The position numbers were made by a program, and so were the translations under genes. From contig CAYOIN010000002.1 of the NCBI GenBank assembly GCA_964404095.1, positions 1 through 54,751 of the forward strand: a DNA stretch of 54,751 nucleotides. Reading direction: 5' to 3'. A model generated the notes under the pieces. It had not been told where the DNA came from, did not search any database, and saw only the letters and a program-made list of their open reading frames with translations. Position 1 is the stretch's first letter. Every line of letters starts with the position of its first letter. This document shows, piece by piece, positions 25,996 to 33,363 of this stretch. Origin of the DNA: CAZLQR01 sp964404095 (GTDB lineage: Bacteria; Patescibacteriota; Microgenomatia; UBA1406; GWC2-37-13).

Positions 25996-28161
25996 CTATT
26001 CCATTGGCTGAGTATCCTGTGAAGGAGCACCTCGGCGAAGAATCTCGCGTGGTTTGGATCCCTCTGCGGGGCCTACGTACCCTGCCTCCTGAAGCTGGTC
26101 AAGAATTCGTGCAGCTCGCGCATATCCTACGTTGAGCTTCCGTTGCAACAGTGAGGCGGACGCCTTATCGGTTTGGTTGATGAGATCAAGTGCTTGATTG
26201 AAGAACGGATCCTGATTTCCACCTCCGGACCCCGAGATTGATCCTCGACCACCGACATGACTTGGCACTTCCTGCTCGGTGATCTCTTGGGTATAGTGTA
26301 CAACAGGGTTCTGGTTACGTAAGAACGTCACCAACTCCTGCACCTCTTTTTCGGTTACGAACGGGCCCTGAATACGTCGAGGCTTTGCCTGATCTGGTGG
26401 CAGATACAACATATCTCCGCGTCCAAGAAGCTTCTCTGCGCCAGGTGTATCGATGACAACCCGTGAGTCTACCAGCGAGGAAACATTGAACGCTACGCGT
26501 GTTGGAATGTTTGCCTTCATGAGACCGGTAATCACATCAACCGAAGGCCGCTGCGTGGCAAGTACGAGATGAATTCCGACCGCACGCGCCATCTGCGCGA
26601 TCTTGGTGATCAGATCCTCTGCGTCGCCTGGGGCATGCATCATGAGATCGGCAAGCTCATCGATAACAAAGACAATGTACGGTTTCTTCTCCACGTTGGG
26701 CATCTCGTTGTATGCCTCAAGATTACGCGCATGTGCTTTGGCAAGTATTTCGTACCTCGACTTCATCTCCGCGACGGTCCAGTTGAGCGCCTTGATAATC
26801 TTATCCGACTCAACAATTACCTCGGTCATCAGATGTGGGATACCGTTGTAGATCGAGAGCTCTACTCTCTTTGGATCGACGAGAATCAGACGAACCTCCT
26901 CTGGCTTAGTGCGGAACAGTAACGTCGAGATCCAGGCATTAAGCATTACCGACTTACCGGAACCGGTTGTACCCGCAATAAGCGCATGCGGCATCTTTCC
27001 AAGACTCGCTGCCTGGGGATTCCCGGAAACATCCAGTCCCATCGGTACCAAGAGCGGATCGGTGTTGTTCTTGAATACGGGATCGTTTAAGAGCCTCTTT
27101 AGTGTAACGACCTCTGCTCGATTATTCGGAATCTCAATACCTACCAATGACCGCCCTGGGATCGGTGCTTCGATACGTACCTGACCGGTTGGCGCTGCGA
27201 GTGCGAGTGCGAGATCGTTTGAGAGTGCTGTGATCTTCGACAACTTGGTTCCTTGGGTAATCTGGAGCGCATACTGGGTGACGGTGGGACCGCCGTTTAC
27301 CTCATCGATACGGGCTCGAATTCCAAAACTACCGAGCGTGTCCTCAATCGTCTGTGCATATTTTTTGGTATCACCCCGATCGGCCGCTTGTTGCGAAACG
27401 TCTCGAAGTAGACTCATCGGTGGATAGACCCAGGTTTGATTATTGACGCCCATCGGTCGCATCATGAGATCTTTGTCAGAAGCCTGCATCACGGCCGAGC
27501 TCGCCTTCGGCGATTGTTCGGAGCTCACAGGTTTCGTAAATAGATTTGGAAAAGAACGAGCCGGCTTGGTCATGTCTTTGATAAAGGTGTCTTGTTTTGC
27601 TGGTTCTTTCGCCTTTGGTTTTTGGTCCTTTTTTCCGTTCAACAGTTCCCGGAAGAGATGCTGTCGCACAAACACCACCGCACCTTTTCCAAGTCCATAA
27701 ATAAACATCATAAACGCATCAACCGATGTGTCGAGGAGGAGTACGATACCGATGACAAAGGTGACAAAAAGAATTGCAAATGTTCCGGCGGGAGTAAAAT
27801 CAACGGTGAGATTATCACTCATGAATCGACCCCACTCACCTGCTCGGGTACCGGCGACAAGCGCCGCAAATACCAGCACGAGTCCGATCGAAACATTTGG
27901 TTTGATGAGTTTCATCTTTTTTGTACTTACAAACTGGGCAGCAAGGGCAAACATGACAAAGGGAGCAAGATAGGCGAGCGAGCCGAGTCGGTCTTTCGCC
28001 AAGCCCGAAATCATCTGAAGATATTCTCCACCTTGATCATACGGAAGAATAGAATCAAAAAATGAAAGAAGAATGATTCCCCCACCAAGCACAAAGAACA
28101 TGCCAAACATGCTCCCTACCGATTTATTACCGACCTTAAACAGCTTTTTCTTTCGACCCAT
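25996..28161 (-). CDS. ftsK: DNA translocase FtsK/SpoIIIE
   Basis: 721 residues. Four N-terminal membrane helices within residues 18-165, a short Lys/Pro-rich linker, then the alpha/beta motor with Walker A GTTGSGKS (about 397-404) and Walker B FVIDELADLMM, and a C-terminal winged-helix gamma domain (SASLLQRKLNVGYARAARILDQL) that reads KOPS-like sites. Pumps chromosome ends through the closing septum. Own promoter: TTGCTT-17-TACAAT, 9 bases before ATG. It lies away from the ftsZ run but still within the division neighbourhood. Confidence 0.95.
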   Translation of the reverse strand: MGRKKKLFKVGNKSVGSMFGMFFVLGGGIILLSFFDSILPYDQGGEYLQMISGLAKDRLGSLAYLAPFVMFALAAQFVSTKKMKLIKPNVSIGLVLVFAALVAGTRAGEWGRFMSDNLTVDFTPAGTFAILFVTFVIGIVLLLDTSVDAFMMFIYGLGKGAVVFVRQHLFRELLNGKKDQKPKAKEPAKQDTFIKDMTKPARSFPNLFTKPVSSEQSPKASSAVMQASDKDLMMRPMGVNNQTWVYPPMSLLRDVSQQAADRGDTKKYAQTIEDTLGSFGIRARIDEVNGGPTVTQYALQITQGTKLSKITALSNDLALALAAPTGQVRIEAPIPGRSLVGIEIPNNRAEVVTLKRLLNDPVFKNNTDPLLVPMGLDVSGNPQAASLGKMPHALIAGTTGSGKSVMLNAWISTLLFRTKPEEVRLILVDPKRVELSIYNGIPHLMTEVIVESDKIIKALNWTVAEMKSRYEILAKAHARNLEAYNEMPNVEKKPYIVFVIDELADLMMHAPGDAEDLITKIAQMARAVGIHLVLATQRPSVDVITGLMKANIPTRVAFNVSSLVDSRVVIDTPGAEKLLGRGDMLYLPPDQAKPRRIQGPFVTEKEVQELVTFLRNQNPVVHYTQEITEQEVPSHVGGRGSISGSGGGNQDPFFNQALDLINQTDKASASLLQRKLNVGYARAARILDQLQEAGYVGPAEGSKPREILRRGAPSQDTQPME

Positions 28162-28170
28162 GTAGATTTC

Positions 28171-28199
28171 ATTGTAGTAAAGGCAAGGAGCAAAAGCAA
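28171..28199 (-). promoter_or_regulatory. Promoter of ftsK
   Basis: Minus strand TTGCTT (28199-28194), 17 bases, TACAAT (28176-28171), 9 bases to the ATG. Predicted leader 2-3 bases. Confidence 0.6.
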
Positions 28200-28217
28200 T
28201 GATACTGATGTCGTAAA

Positions 28218-28802
28218 TTACAGGTCTCCGAGCGCTGCTTTGTAGGGGCCGAGCACCGACATCGCTCCTATTCTCAGTATGCGGTCATGATCTTTGGTTA
28301 GTACATTATCAGTGTGTTCGGTCATGAACTTTAGTACCACACGTTCTATCTCGGTAATAAGCGCAGCATCATTGCCGAGTACGCGCTCACACAACAGTCG
28401 GAACATGTGATCTCTACCCTCCTCTGTTGCAGGCATTCCACCCTCACGAAGAGGATGAAATTCACTGACAATTTCGAGGTACCGATCGAGATCTCGCTGC
28501 AGAATATCTGGCATCGGCACAGCCCGAATGAGGGTTGTGAAGTACACTGCATTGAATGTCATCAGTCCAGCAATGTTGTAGGTAAGTATCCCATTCGCCC
28601 CGTGAGAAGCCGCCAATTGAGAGCTAAAATCCATGAATCCGCCCATGATCGGATCCATATGTATAACATCATCCATACTCTTGATAAAGGTTGCCGTATC
28701 CTTGAGTGGGTCTGCAAAACAATTTCCAATCTGGCGAACAACAGATTGTTCTAATGGGAACACTCCACTTGGTCTTCGTACTTCTCGTTCTTTCATAGTC
28801 AT
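28218..28802 (-). CDS. Unknown soluble protein, third of a trio
   Basis: 194 residues, no recognised family, no signal peptide. A moderately hydrophobic central part (GILTYNIAGLMTFNAVYF) looks like a buried helix pair rather than a membrane anchor. It shares features in the same order with the upstream neighbour (28809-29381): an FPL(D/E) start, a helix ending near residue 50, an (I/V)PMP segment in the middle and a C-terminal helical pair. That hints at diverged tandem paralogs. Starts 6 bases after the previous stop, so it is co-transcribed. ATG 28796 is an alternative start. Last gene before ftsK. Confidence 0.65.
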   Translation of the reverse strand: MTMKEREVRRPSGVFPLEQSVVRQIGNCFADPLKDTATFIKSMDDVIHMDPIMGGFMDFSSQLAASHGANGILTYNIAGLMTFNAVYFTTLIRAVPMPDILQRDLDRYLEIVSEFHPLREGGMPATEEGRDHMFRLLCERVLGNDAALITEIERVVLKFMTEHTDNVLTKDHDRILRIGAMSVLGPYKAALGDL

Positions 28803-28808
28803 GATGTG

Positions 28809-29381
28809 TTAGTTGCTTTGGATGCCGCGGTCGTAGGCAATTCGTAACGGCTGTACAGTCTGAATGATACCCATCTGTACGTGCGATCGTACGTACTTAC
28901 GAAGCGCGTGATCGGGATGAGGGAGCTGACCAATAACATGCGAAACAATCTCGAGTGTAGGAAGAATAAACTCTGGGTTCGCATTGTAAAACGTCTCAAA
29001 AAACTGAGCCCTACCATGAACATATACATCTTGACTTGGATTATTCCCCGGCCTCATAAACGCCTGTTCTTGCACAGTCGCAATACCGTTGTGTTCGGCA
29101 GTAACAACCGGCATTGGGATACCCTTCGCATCACAGATGCGATGCAGTACTTCATGAATCGTCACCGACGCAAATCGGTATGGATTTAGGAGTCTACTGA
29201 TCGGGTCGGCATGACTAAAATGTCTAGGGAAGGCCTCCTGAATCAAATACTCATAGAGAGAAGGGTTCGTGGTCTTAAAGGACTCGATGGCTTTCATAAC
29301 TCCTGAAAGATCATCTCCCTGAAGTTCGTCTACCCAAGCGGTTGTAACATCCTCGAACTGTTTCCGATCAAGCGGAAACAA
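28809..29381 (-). CDS. Unknown protein with an HEVLH (HExxH) motif
   Basis: 190 residues. No family recognised. HEVLH at residues 76-80 is a zincin-type HExxH pattern inside a helix, followed by several His and Glu residues (AEHNG, HGRAQFFE, HPDH) that could supply a third ligand; this is suggestive only. No signal peptide. The only usable start in the frame is TTG 29381; an SD-like AGAAGG lies 13 bases upstream, which is far. The frame is the same as that of the upstream gene, separated by one TAG (29430-29432) and 16 sense codons, so the two could once have been a single protein of about 400 residues. Confidence 0.6.
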   Translation of the reverse strand: MFPLDRKQFEDVTTAWVDELQGDDLSGVMKAIESFKTTNPSLYEYLIQEAFPRHFSHADPISRLLNPYRFASVTIHEVLHRICDAKGIPMPVVTAEHNGIATVQEQAFMRPGNNPSQDVYVHGRAQFFETFYNANPEFILPTLEIVSHVIGQLPHPDHALRKYVRSHVQMGIIQTVQPLRIAYDRGIQSN

Positions 29382-29429
29382 CCCAAGTGATGAACCTTCT
29401 TTTTTCTCTTTCGTAGAAACGTATGTAAA

Positions 29430-30023
29430 CTAAAAACCCAGCTCAGTAGCATACCGTATTGGATAATATACATCTGCAATTCCCGACCAGAACGAGAACA
29501 TCTTCTGAAGCCGACTCTCGCCTTCACCAAAAACCGATGGTGCCGCCCGGAACGCGTTGTAAAGTAAGTACAAATGGGGGTCGTCAATCCGAAGCCTCCG
29601 AGACAACCGAGCAGCAACATCGAATAGTTCCTCGTAGCTCAACTCATCCCACTGTCGAGGCATGATTGCGTCACGTATGGGGACATACGACTGAAGGTCG
29701 AAGTCGGTTACTATAGGAAGAGTGTTGCCCGTCACGTTTCCCTGAGAACTCATTGCATCCAAACTCAGGTTCACGCCAATTCGATACCATCTTCCAAGAT
29801 GCTTTCTCCGCGTTGCATTCAACCGATCGCTTTCATCACAAAGTAGGTTCTGCATCGCTGGCGAAAGAGTATATTCACCGAACATTCCTTTCAGATCTCT
29901 TGGTGTACGAGCGAATTCCGCAATCGCTCCTGGAATAACCCGCCCAACAGCGACCGAGGTACGATCATAATCAAGGTGTGACGGTACAATGGTTTCTGTG
30001 TGAGATTTTGGTCTCTCGGTCAT
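29430..30023 (-). CDS. Unknown soluble protein, first of a trio
   Basis: 197 residues, no recognised family, no membrane or signal segment. Contains LPIVTDFDLQSYVPIRDAIMP, which loosely resembles the MPVVTAEHNG...AFMRP region of the next gene, and a DPHLYLLYNAF helix resembling its NPSLYEYLIQEAF; distant relationship possible. A strong leaderless-type promoter lies in front (TTGATA-17-TATAAT, 8 bases to ATG 30023), which selects this ATG over the TTG at 30032. Leads the three-gene unit 30023-28218. Confidence 0.65.
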   Translation of the reverse strand: MTERPKSHTETIVPSHLDYDRTSVAVGRVIPGAIAEFARTPRDLKGMFGEYTLSPAMQNLLCDESDRLNATRRKHLGRWYRIGVNLSLDAMSSQGNVTGNTLPIVTDFDLQSYVPIRDAIMPRQWDELSYEELFDVAARLSRRLRIDDPHLYLLYNAFRAAPSVFGEGESRLQKMFSFWSGIADVYYPIRYATELGF

Positions 30024-30031
30024 AAGCGTCA

Positions 30032-30060
30032 ATTATATCACGTACTATAAGCTATATCAA
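30032..30060 (-). promoter_or_regulatory. Promoter of the unknown three-gene unit
   Basis: Minus strand TTGATA (30060-30055), 17 bases, TATAAT (30037-30032), 8 bases to ATG 30023. One of the best-matching promoters in the window. Confidence 0.7.
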
Positions 30061-30226
30061 TTTGCTTCCTTGTAGCCGGAACAATGTGAGTTTCTCAAAC
30101 TATAGTTTGGTTGAAGAGCAGCAATCTTTTACTATAAGTCTTTGTAGCTGCAAAAAATGACGCAGATATTCATATGACATCATCTTTGAAGAAACGGCCC
30201 TCGATATAAGACCAGACGACTGATCG
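30061..30226. other. Gene-free gap between pnp and the unknown trio
   Basis: 166 bases, the longest non-coding stretch here. It holds the 3' flank of pnp (minus strand) and a 14-bp perfect palindrome CAAACTATAGTTTG at 30096-30109, about 36 bases upstream of the trio promoter. No hairpin followed by a T-run was seen, so I cannot place a terminator. Confidence 0.5.
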
Positions 30227-32545
30227 TTATTCGATCTCGATTCGTGGTCGACGTGAAGCTCCCTGAGATGGTCCTCGTTGATCACGATCTCCATGGCTAT
30301 GTCCATGGCCTCGACCGTGCGATCGACCAAATCCCTGCCTGCCGGCAGGCATGGCACCTCTCGAACCACCTCTTCCTCCGCCGCGATCAAAACGCTTTGG
30401 TGGACGGTCACTTCCCTGCTCCTCAGAGAAGTCCATGGTGGACTCACCGGTACCGCTTCCTCCTGAAAGAAGTTCAAGATTTACACGGCCTTGTTGGTCA
30501 ATTTGGTAAACGCGAACGCGAACCTTATCTCCAATATTCACGACCGCAGATGGATCTTTGACAAATCCTTTCCCCATCTTTGAGACATGAACCATTCCTT
30601 CTTTGCCGGGGAGAATCTCAACAAATGCGCCGAATGGCAACATCCGCTTCACCTCTCCGTCAAACTCTTCGCCTTCCTGTACCTCTCGAACCATGTTCTC
30701 GATATACGAAGTGGCTGACTCTACCTTATCTTTATCGATTCCCGAGACCGAGACGACTCCCGAGTTGTCAACATTAATATCAACACCGAACTTCGCAATC
30801 AAGTTACGAATGTTCTTTCCACCGGGGCCGATGATCTCACCGATCTTCTCCTGTGGAGGAGCAAAGACCTTCACCTTCGGAGCAAACTCCGAAAGCTCGC
30901 CACGCGGACGATCGATTGATGCGGTCATCTTCTCAAGAATCGAGAGTCGTGCGGTTTTCGCCTTCTCAAGAATCTCAACAATCATTGCATCGGTAAGGCC
31001 ATCGTTCTTTACATCAAGCTGCATGGCGGTTACGCCCTCTGCCGAGCCGGTGACCTTGAAGTCCATATCACCACCGAAGTCTTCGATACCCATAATATCG
31101 GTGAGTACAACATACTCGGTATCGGTCTTATAGATCAGACCCATCGCGATTCCGGAGACCGGAGCTTTGATTGGTACTCCTGCATCCATAAGTGCTAAGG
31201 TCGATCCACAGGTCGACGCCATCGAGGTTGATCCATTTGAGGAAAGAACCTCAGAAACAACGCGAATGGTATATGGAAATGCTTTCTTATCTGGAAGCAC
31301 TGGTTCGATCGCCTTTTCAGCAAGCGCACCATGTCCAATTTCTCGTCGTGATGGGAATCCCATTCTTCCAACCTCTCCCACAGAGTATGGAGGCATGTAA
31401 TAGTGGTGAATGTAGTGCTTTGCAGCTTCACCTTCTGGACTCTCTATCAACTGTTCAAGACTTGGAGAACCAAGTGTAACGATCGAGAGAACCTGGGTGT
31501 CTCCACGTTGGAAGACCGCTGAACCATGCGTTCGTGGCAAGGTTGAGGTCTCAACGGTAATCTTGCGAATTTCATCTGGTTTTCGACCATCTGCTCGTAC
31601 CTGCTTGGTGAGAATCTTCTCTCGCATTGCCTGCTTCAGAAGGTAGTCGATTGCCTTTGCGATCGCCTTTTTCTCGGTAAACTCTGGATACTTTGTCATC
31701 ACGTCGTCGATCAGGCCGTTGAGCATTCCGCCGTTATCGAACTCTTTCTGCGCTTTCTGCTCATTGATCTGCTCGAGCTCTTTTGAGAATTCTGACTTTA
31801 AGATTGTCTCAATCTTCTTATCTACACCGCCTGCTGGTGCCTCCATCTTTGGATGTCCAACTGCTTCTCGTACCTTTTCAAGGAATGCGATGATCTTGTT
31901 ATTTTCTTCTTTTGCAATCTTAATTCCTTCGATGACGACCGATTCAGGAAGCTGTTCTGCCTGTGTCTCGATCATGACAACCTTCTCGTTGGTCGAGGTA
32001 ACCATGAGGTCAAGCACAGAGAGTGGCTGCTCGGTTTCTGAAGGATTAACAACATAGGAACTTTCTCCGTTGTTTTTAATATATCCAACACGCATTGTGC
32101 TCAGAGGACCGTTCCATGGCAACGAAGAAACATGAATCGCTGCTGAGGTTGCGATTGCTGCAACAATTTCAGGAGAGTTTTCTCCGTCAATCGAGAGCAA
32201 CGTATTCACAATCTGGATACTCTTTCTCAGTTCTTTTGGAAACAATGGTCGTGCACCGCGATCGATCAGTCGCCCAATGAGCGCGGCATCGTCCGATGCC
32301 TTTCCTTCTCGCTTTACCCAGCGAGATCCCTTGATTCTTCCACCTGCATAGAGCTTTTCTACATACTCTACCTGCAGTGGGAGGTAATCGATGGTTTCTG
32401 GCGCATCGGCAATGTTTAAGGTGGTAAGCACGACGGTTTCACCAAGCGATGCGTAGACCGCCACATGTGATGCCTGTGCTAATTTTCCGAACTGTAAGGT
32501 GAGTTTTTGACCCGCTACGTCGATCGAGTCTTCAAAAAATTTCAT
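30227..32545 (-). CDS. pnp: Polyribonucleotide nucleotidyltransferase (PNPase) with Arg/Gly/His-rich tail
   Basis: 772 residues. Phosphorolytic 3'-5' exoribonuclease. Two RNase PH domains (first from residue 1; second with RADGRKPDEIRKI and the FGGDMDFKVTGSAEGVTAMQLD catalytic region), KH domain (IGEIIGPGGKNIRNLI) and S1 domain (GEVKRMLPFGAFVEILPGKEGMVH). After the S1 domain there are about 70 extra residues rich in Arg, Gly and His (RFDRGGGRGGSRG, then GRGHGHSHGD), an unusual RGG-like RNA-binding tail. A palindromic insert encodes PAGRQ within it. Follows rpsO by 49 bases, the classical rpsO-pnp order. Confidence 0.96.
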   Translation of the reverse strand: MKFFEDSIDVAGQKLTLQFGKLAQASHVAVYASLGETVVLTTLNIADAPETIDYLPLQVEYVEKLYAGGRIKGSRWVKREGKASDDAALIGRLIDRGARPLFPKELRKSIQIVNTLLSIDGENSPEIVAAIATSAAIHVSSLPWNGPLSTMRVGYIKNNGESSYVVNPSETEQPLSVLDLMVTSTNEKVVMIETQAEQLPESVVIEGIKIAKEENNKIIAFLEKVREAVGHPKMEAPAGGVDKKIETILKSEFSKELEQINEQKAQKEFDNGGMLNGLIDDVMTKYPEFTEKKAIAKAIDYLLKQAMREKILTKQVRADGRKPDEIRKITVETSTLPRTHGSAVFQRGDTQVLSIVTLGSPSLEQLIESPEGEAAKHYIHHYYMPPYSVGEVGRMGFPSRREIGHGALAEKAIEPVLPDKKAFPYTIRVVSEVLSSNGSTSMASTCGSTLALMDAGVPIKAPVSGIAMGLIYKTDTEYVVLTDIMGIEDFGGDMDFKVTGSAEGVTAMQLDVKNDGLTDAMIVEILEKAKTARLSILEKMTASIDRPRGELSEFAPKVKVFAPPQEKIGEIIGPGGKNIRNLIAKFGVDINVDNSGVVSVSGIDKDKVESATSYIENMVREVQEGEEFDGEVKRMLPFGAFVEILPGKEGMVHVSKMGKGFVKDPSAVVNIGDKVRVRVYQIDQQGRVNLELLSGGSGTGESTMDFSEEQGSDRPPKRFDRGGGRGGSRGAMPAGRQGFGRSHGRGHGHSHGDRDQRGPSQGASRRPRIEIE
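30336..30351. repeat. 16-bp perfect palindrome inside the pnp tail (PAGRQ element)
   Basis: TGCCTGCCGGCAGGCA is self-complementary over its full length. In the pnp frame it encodes PAGRQ. From memory, such PAGRQ-encoding palindromes recur in many CPR genomes; only one copy is present in this window. Confidence 0.6.
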
Positions 32546-32594
32546 AAATAAATGTTAGGAGATATGATGAGCTCTTCTATTATTCTACAGTACT

Positions 32595-33014
32595 TTACTT
32601 CTTGAGGTCGAGGCTTCCAATAAGCGACTTATATCTTGCTTCGTCAAGTTTCTGGAGGTAATTAAGAATTCGTCTTCGTTTTGCAACAACTTTTAATAGT
32701 CCCCTTCTCGAATGGTTATCCTTCTTGTTCTGATTCAAATGATCAGCAAGTCGGTCAATTTTGTATGAGAGTAACGCAACCTGAACCTCAGGAGATCCAG
32801 TGTCGCCTTTCTTCTGAGCAAACTTTTCAATGATTGCCTGCTTTTCCTTTGCCTCATCTGAGGTACTCACGAGAGCTACCTTCGGTTGTTTTGGCTGTTT
32901 CTCTGGTTTCTCAACCGCCTTCATTTCTTTTTTGACTGCGGTCTTTTTTGGAGCTACTTCCTTTTTGACTGCTTTTTTTGCAGGAGTTTTTGAAGCTACT
33001 TTCTTTGCTTTCAT
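32595..33014 (-). CDS. rpsO: 30S ribosomal protein S15 with Lys/Ala-rich N-terminal extension
   Basis: 139 residues; bacterial uS15 is about 89. The canonical protein occupies the C-terminal 85 or so (KFAQKKGDTGSPEVQVALL, then HSRRGLLKVVAKRRRILNYLQ). The first 48 residues are a Lys/Ala/Pro/Val tract reminiscent of histone H1-like tails. S15 binds the central domain of 16S rRNA. Start ATG 33014 lies 15 bases after TATAAT, a leader of about 8 bases; a TTG two codons upstream is possible. Divergent from a small membrane-protein gene. Confidence 0.95.
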   Translation of the reverse strand: MKAKKVASKTPAKKAVKKEVAPKKTAVKKEMKAVEKPEKQPKQPKVALVSTSDEAKEKQAIIEKFAQKKGDTGSPEVQVALLSYKIDRLADHLNQNKKDNHSRRGLLKVVAKRRRILNYLQKLDEARYKSLIGSLDLKK

Positions 33015-33029
33015 AATCAATATGTATAT

Positions 33030-33058
33030 ATTATACGGGGAAGTTGTTATTATTTCAA
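33030..33058 (-). promoter_or_regulatory. Promoter of rpsO-pnp
   Basis: Minus strand TTGAAA (33058-33053), 17 bases, TATAAT (33035-33030), 15 bases to ATG 33014. Confidence 0.7.
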
Positions 33059-33069
33059 CAAGAGGTCAT

Positions 33070-33363
33070 ATGGTGAGATATAGTGCGCTCGCTATTCTCC
33101 TTACAATGATGGGAGGAATGGTGTTCTTTCTTCGCCCCACAACGGTATATATCGTTGGTGGTTTCCTCCTCCTTCTCCAGACAACGGTCTATGTAGGAGC
33201 CGTTATTCTAACCAGAAGAACCTCGATCGCGGTTCTCAGCTCGACCGGTATCACCGCGCTTTTACTGATGAACTACGTTCTTGGATTTAATCTAATCAAC
33301 ACCATCCTTCTAGCTTCGTTTATAATGGGAGTCGGGCTCATCGTAGTTCAGCACCATGAATAA
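33070..33363 (+). CDS. Small unknown membrane protein upstream of metG
   Basis: 97 residues, almost entirely hydrophobic with three or four membrane helices (about 4-20, 24-48, 52-72, 74-93) and a short TRRTS loop. No recognised family. The frame is open far upstream through rpsO on the other strand, but the ATG at 33070 with an SD-like AGAGGT 3 bases before it starts the hydrophobic protein. Its last 8 bases overlap the metG start, so the two are coupled. Function unknown. Confidence 0.7.
   Translation: MVRYSALAILLTMMGGMVFFLRPTTVYIVGGFLLLLQTTVYVGAVILTRRTSIAVLSSTGITALLLMNYVLGFNLINTILLASFIMGVGLIVVQHHE

Noticed and set aside
30100..30477. 125-residue frame antisense-offset in the pnp tail
   Set aside because: Shadow of the GC-rich repetitive tail in another frame; no start context.
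32830..33069. Upstream extension of the small membrane protein through rpsO
   Set aside because: It is the complement of the Lys/Ala-rich S15 coding sequence; the protein-like part starts at 33070.
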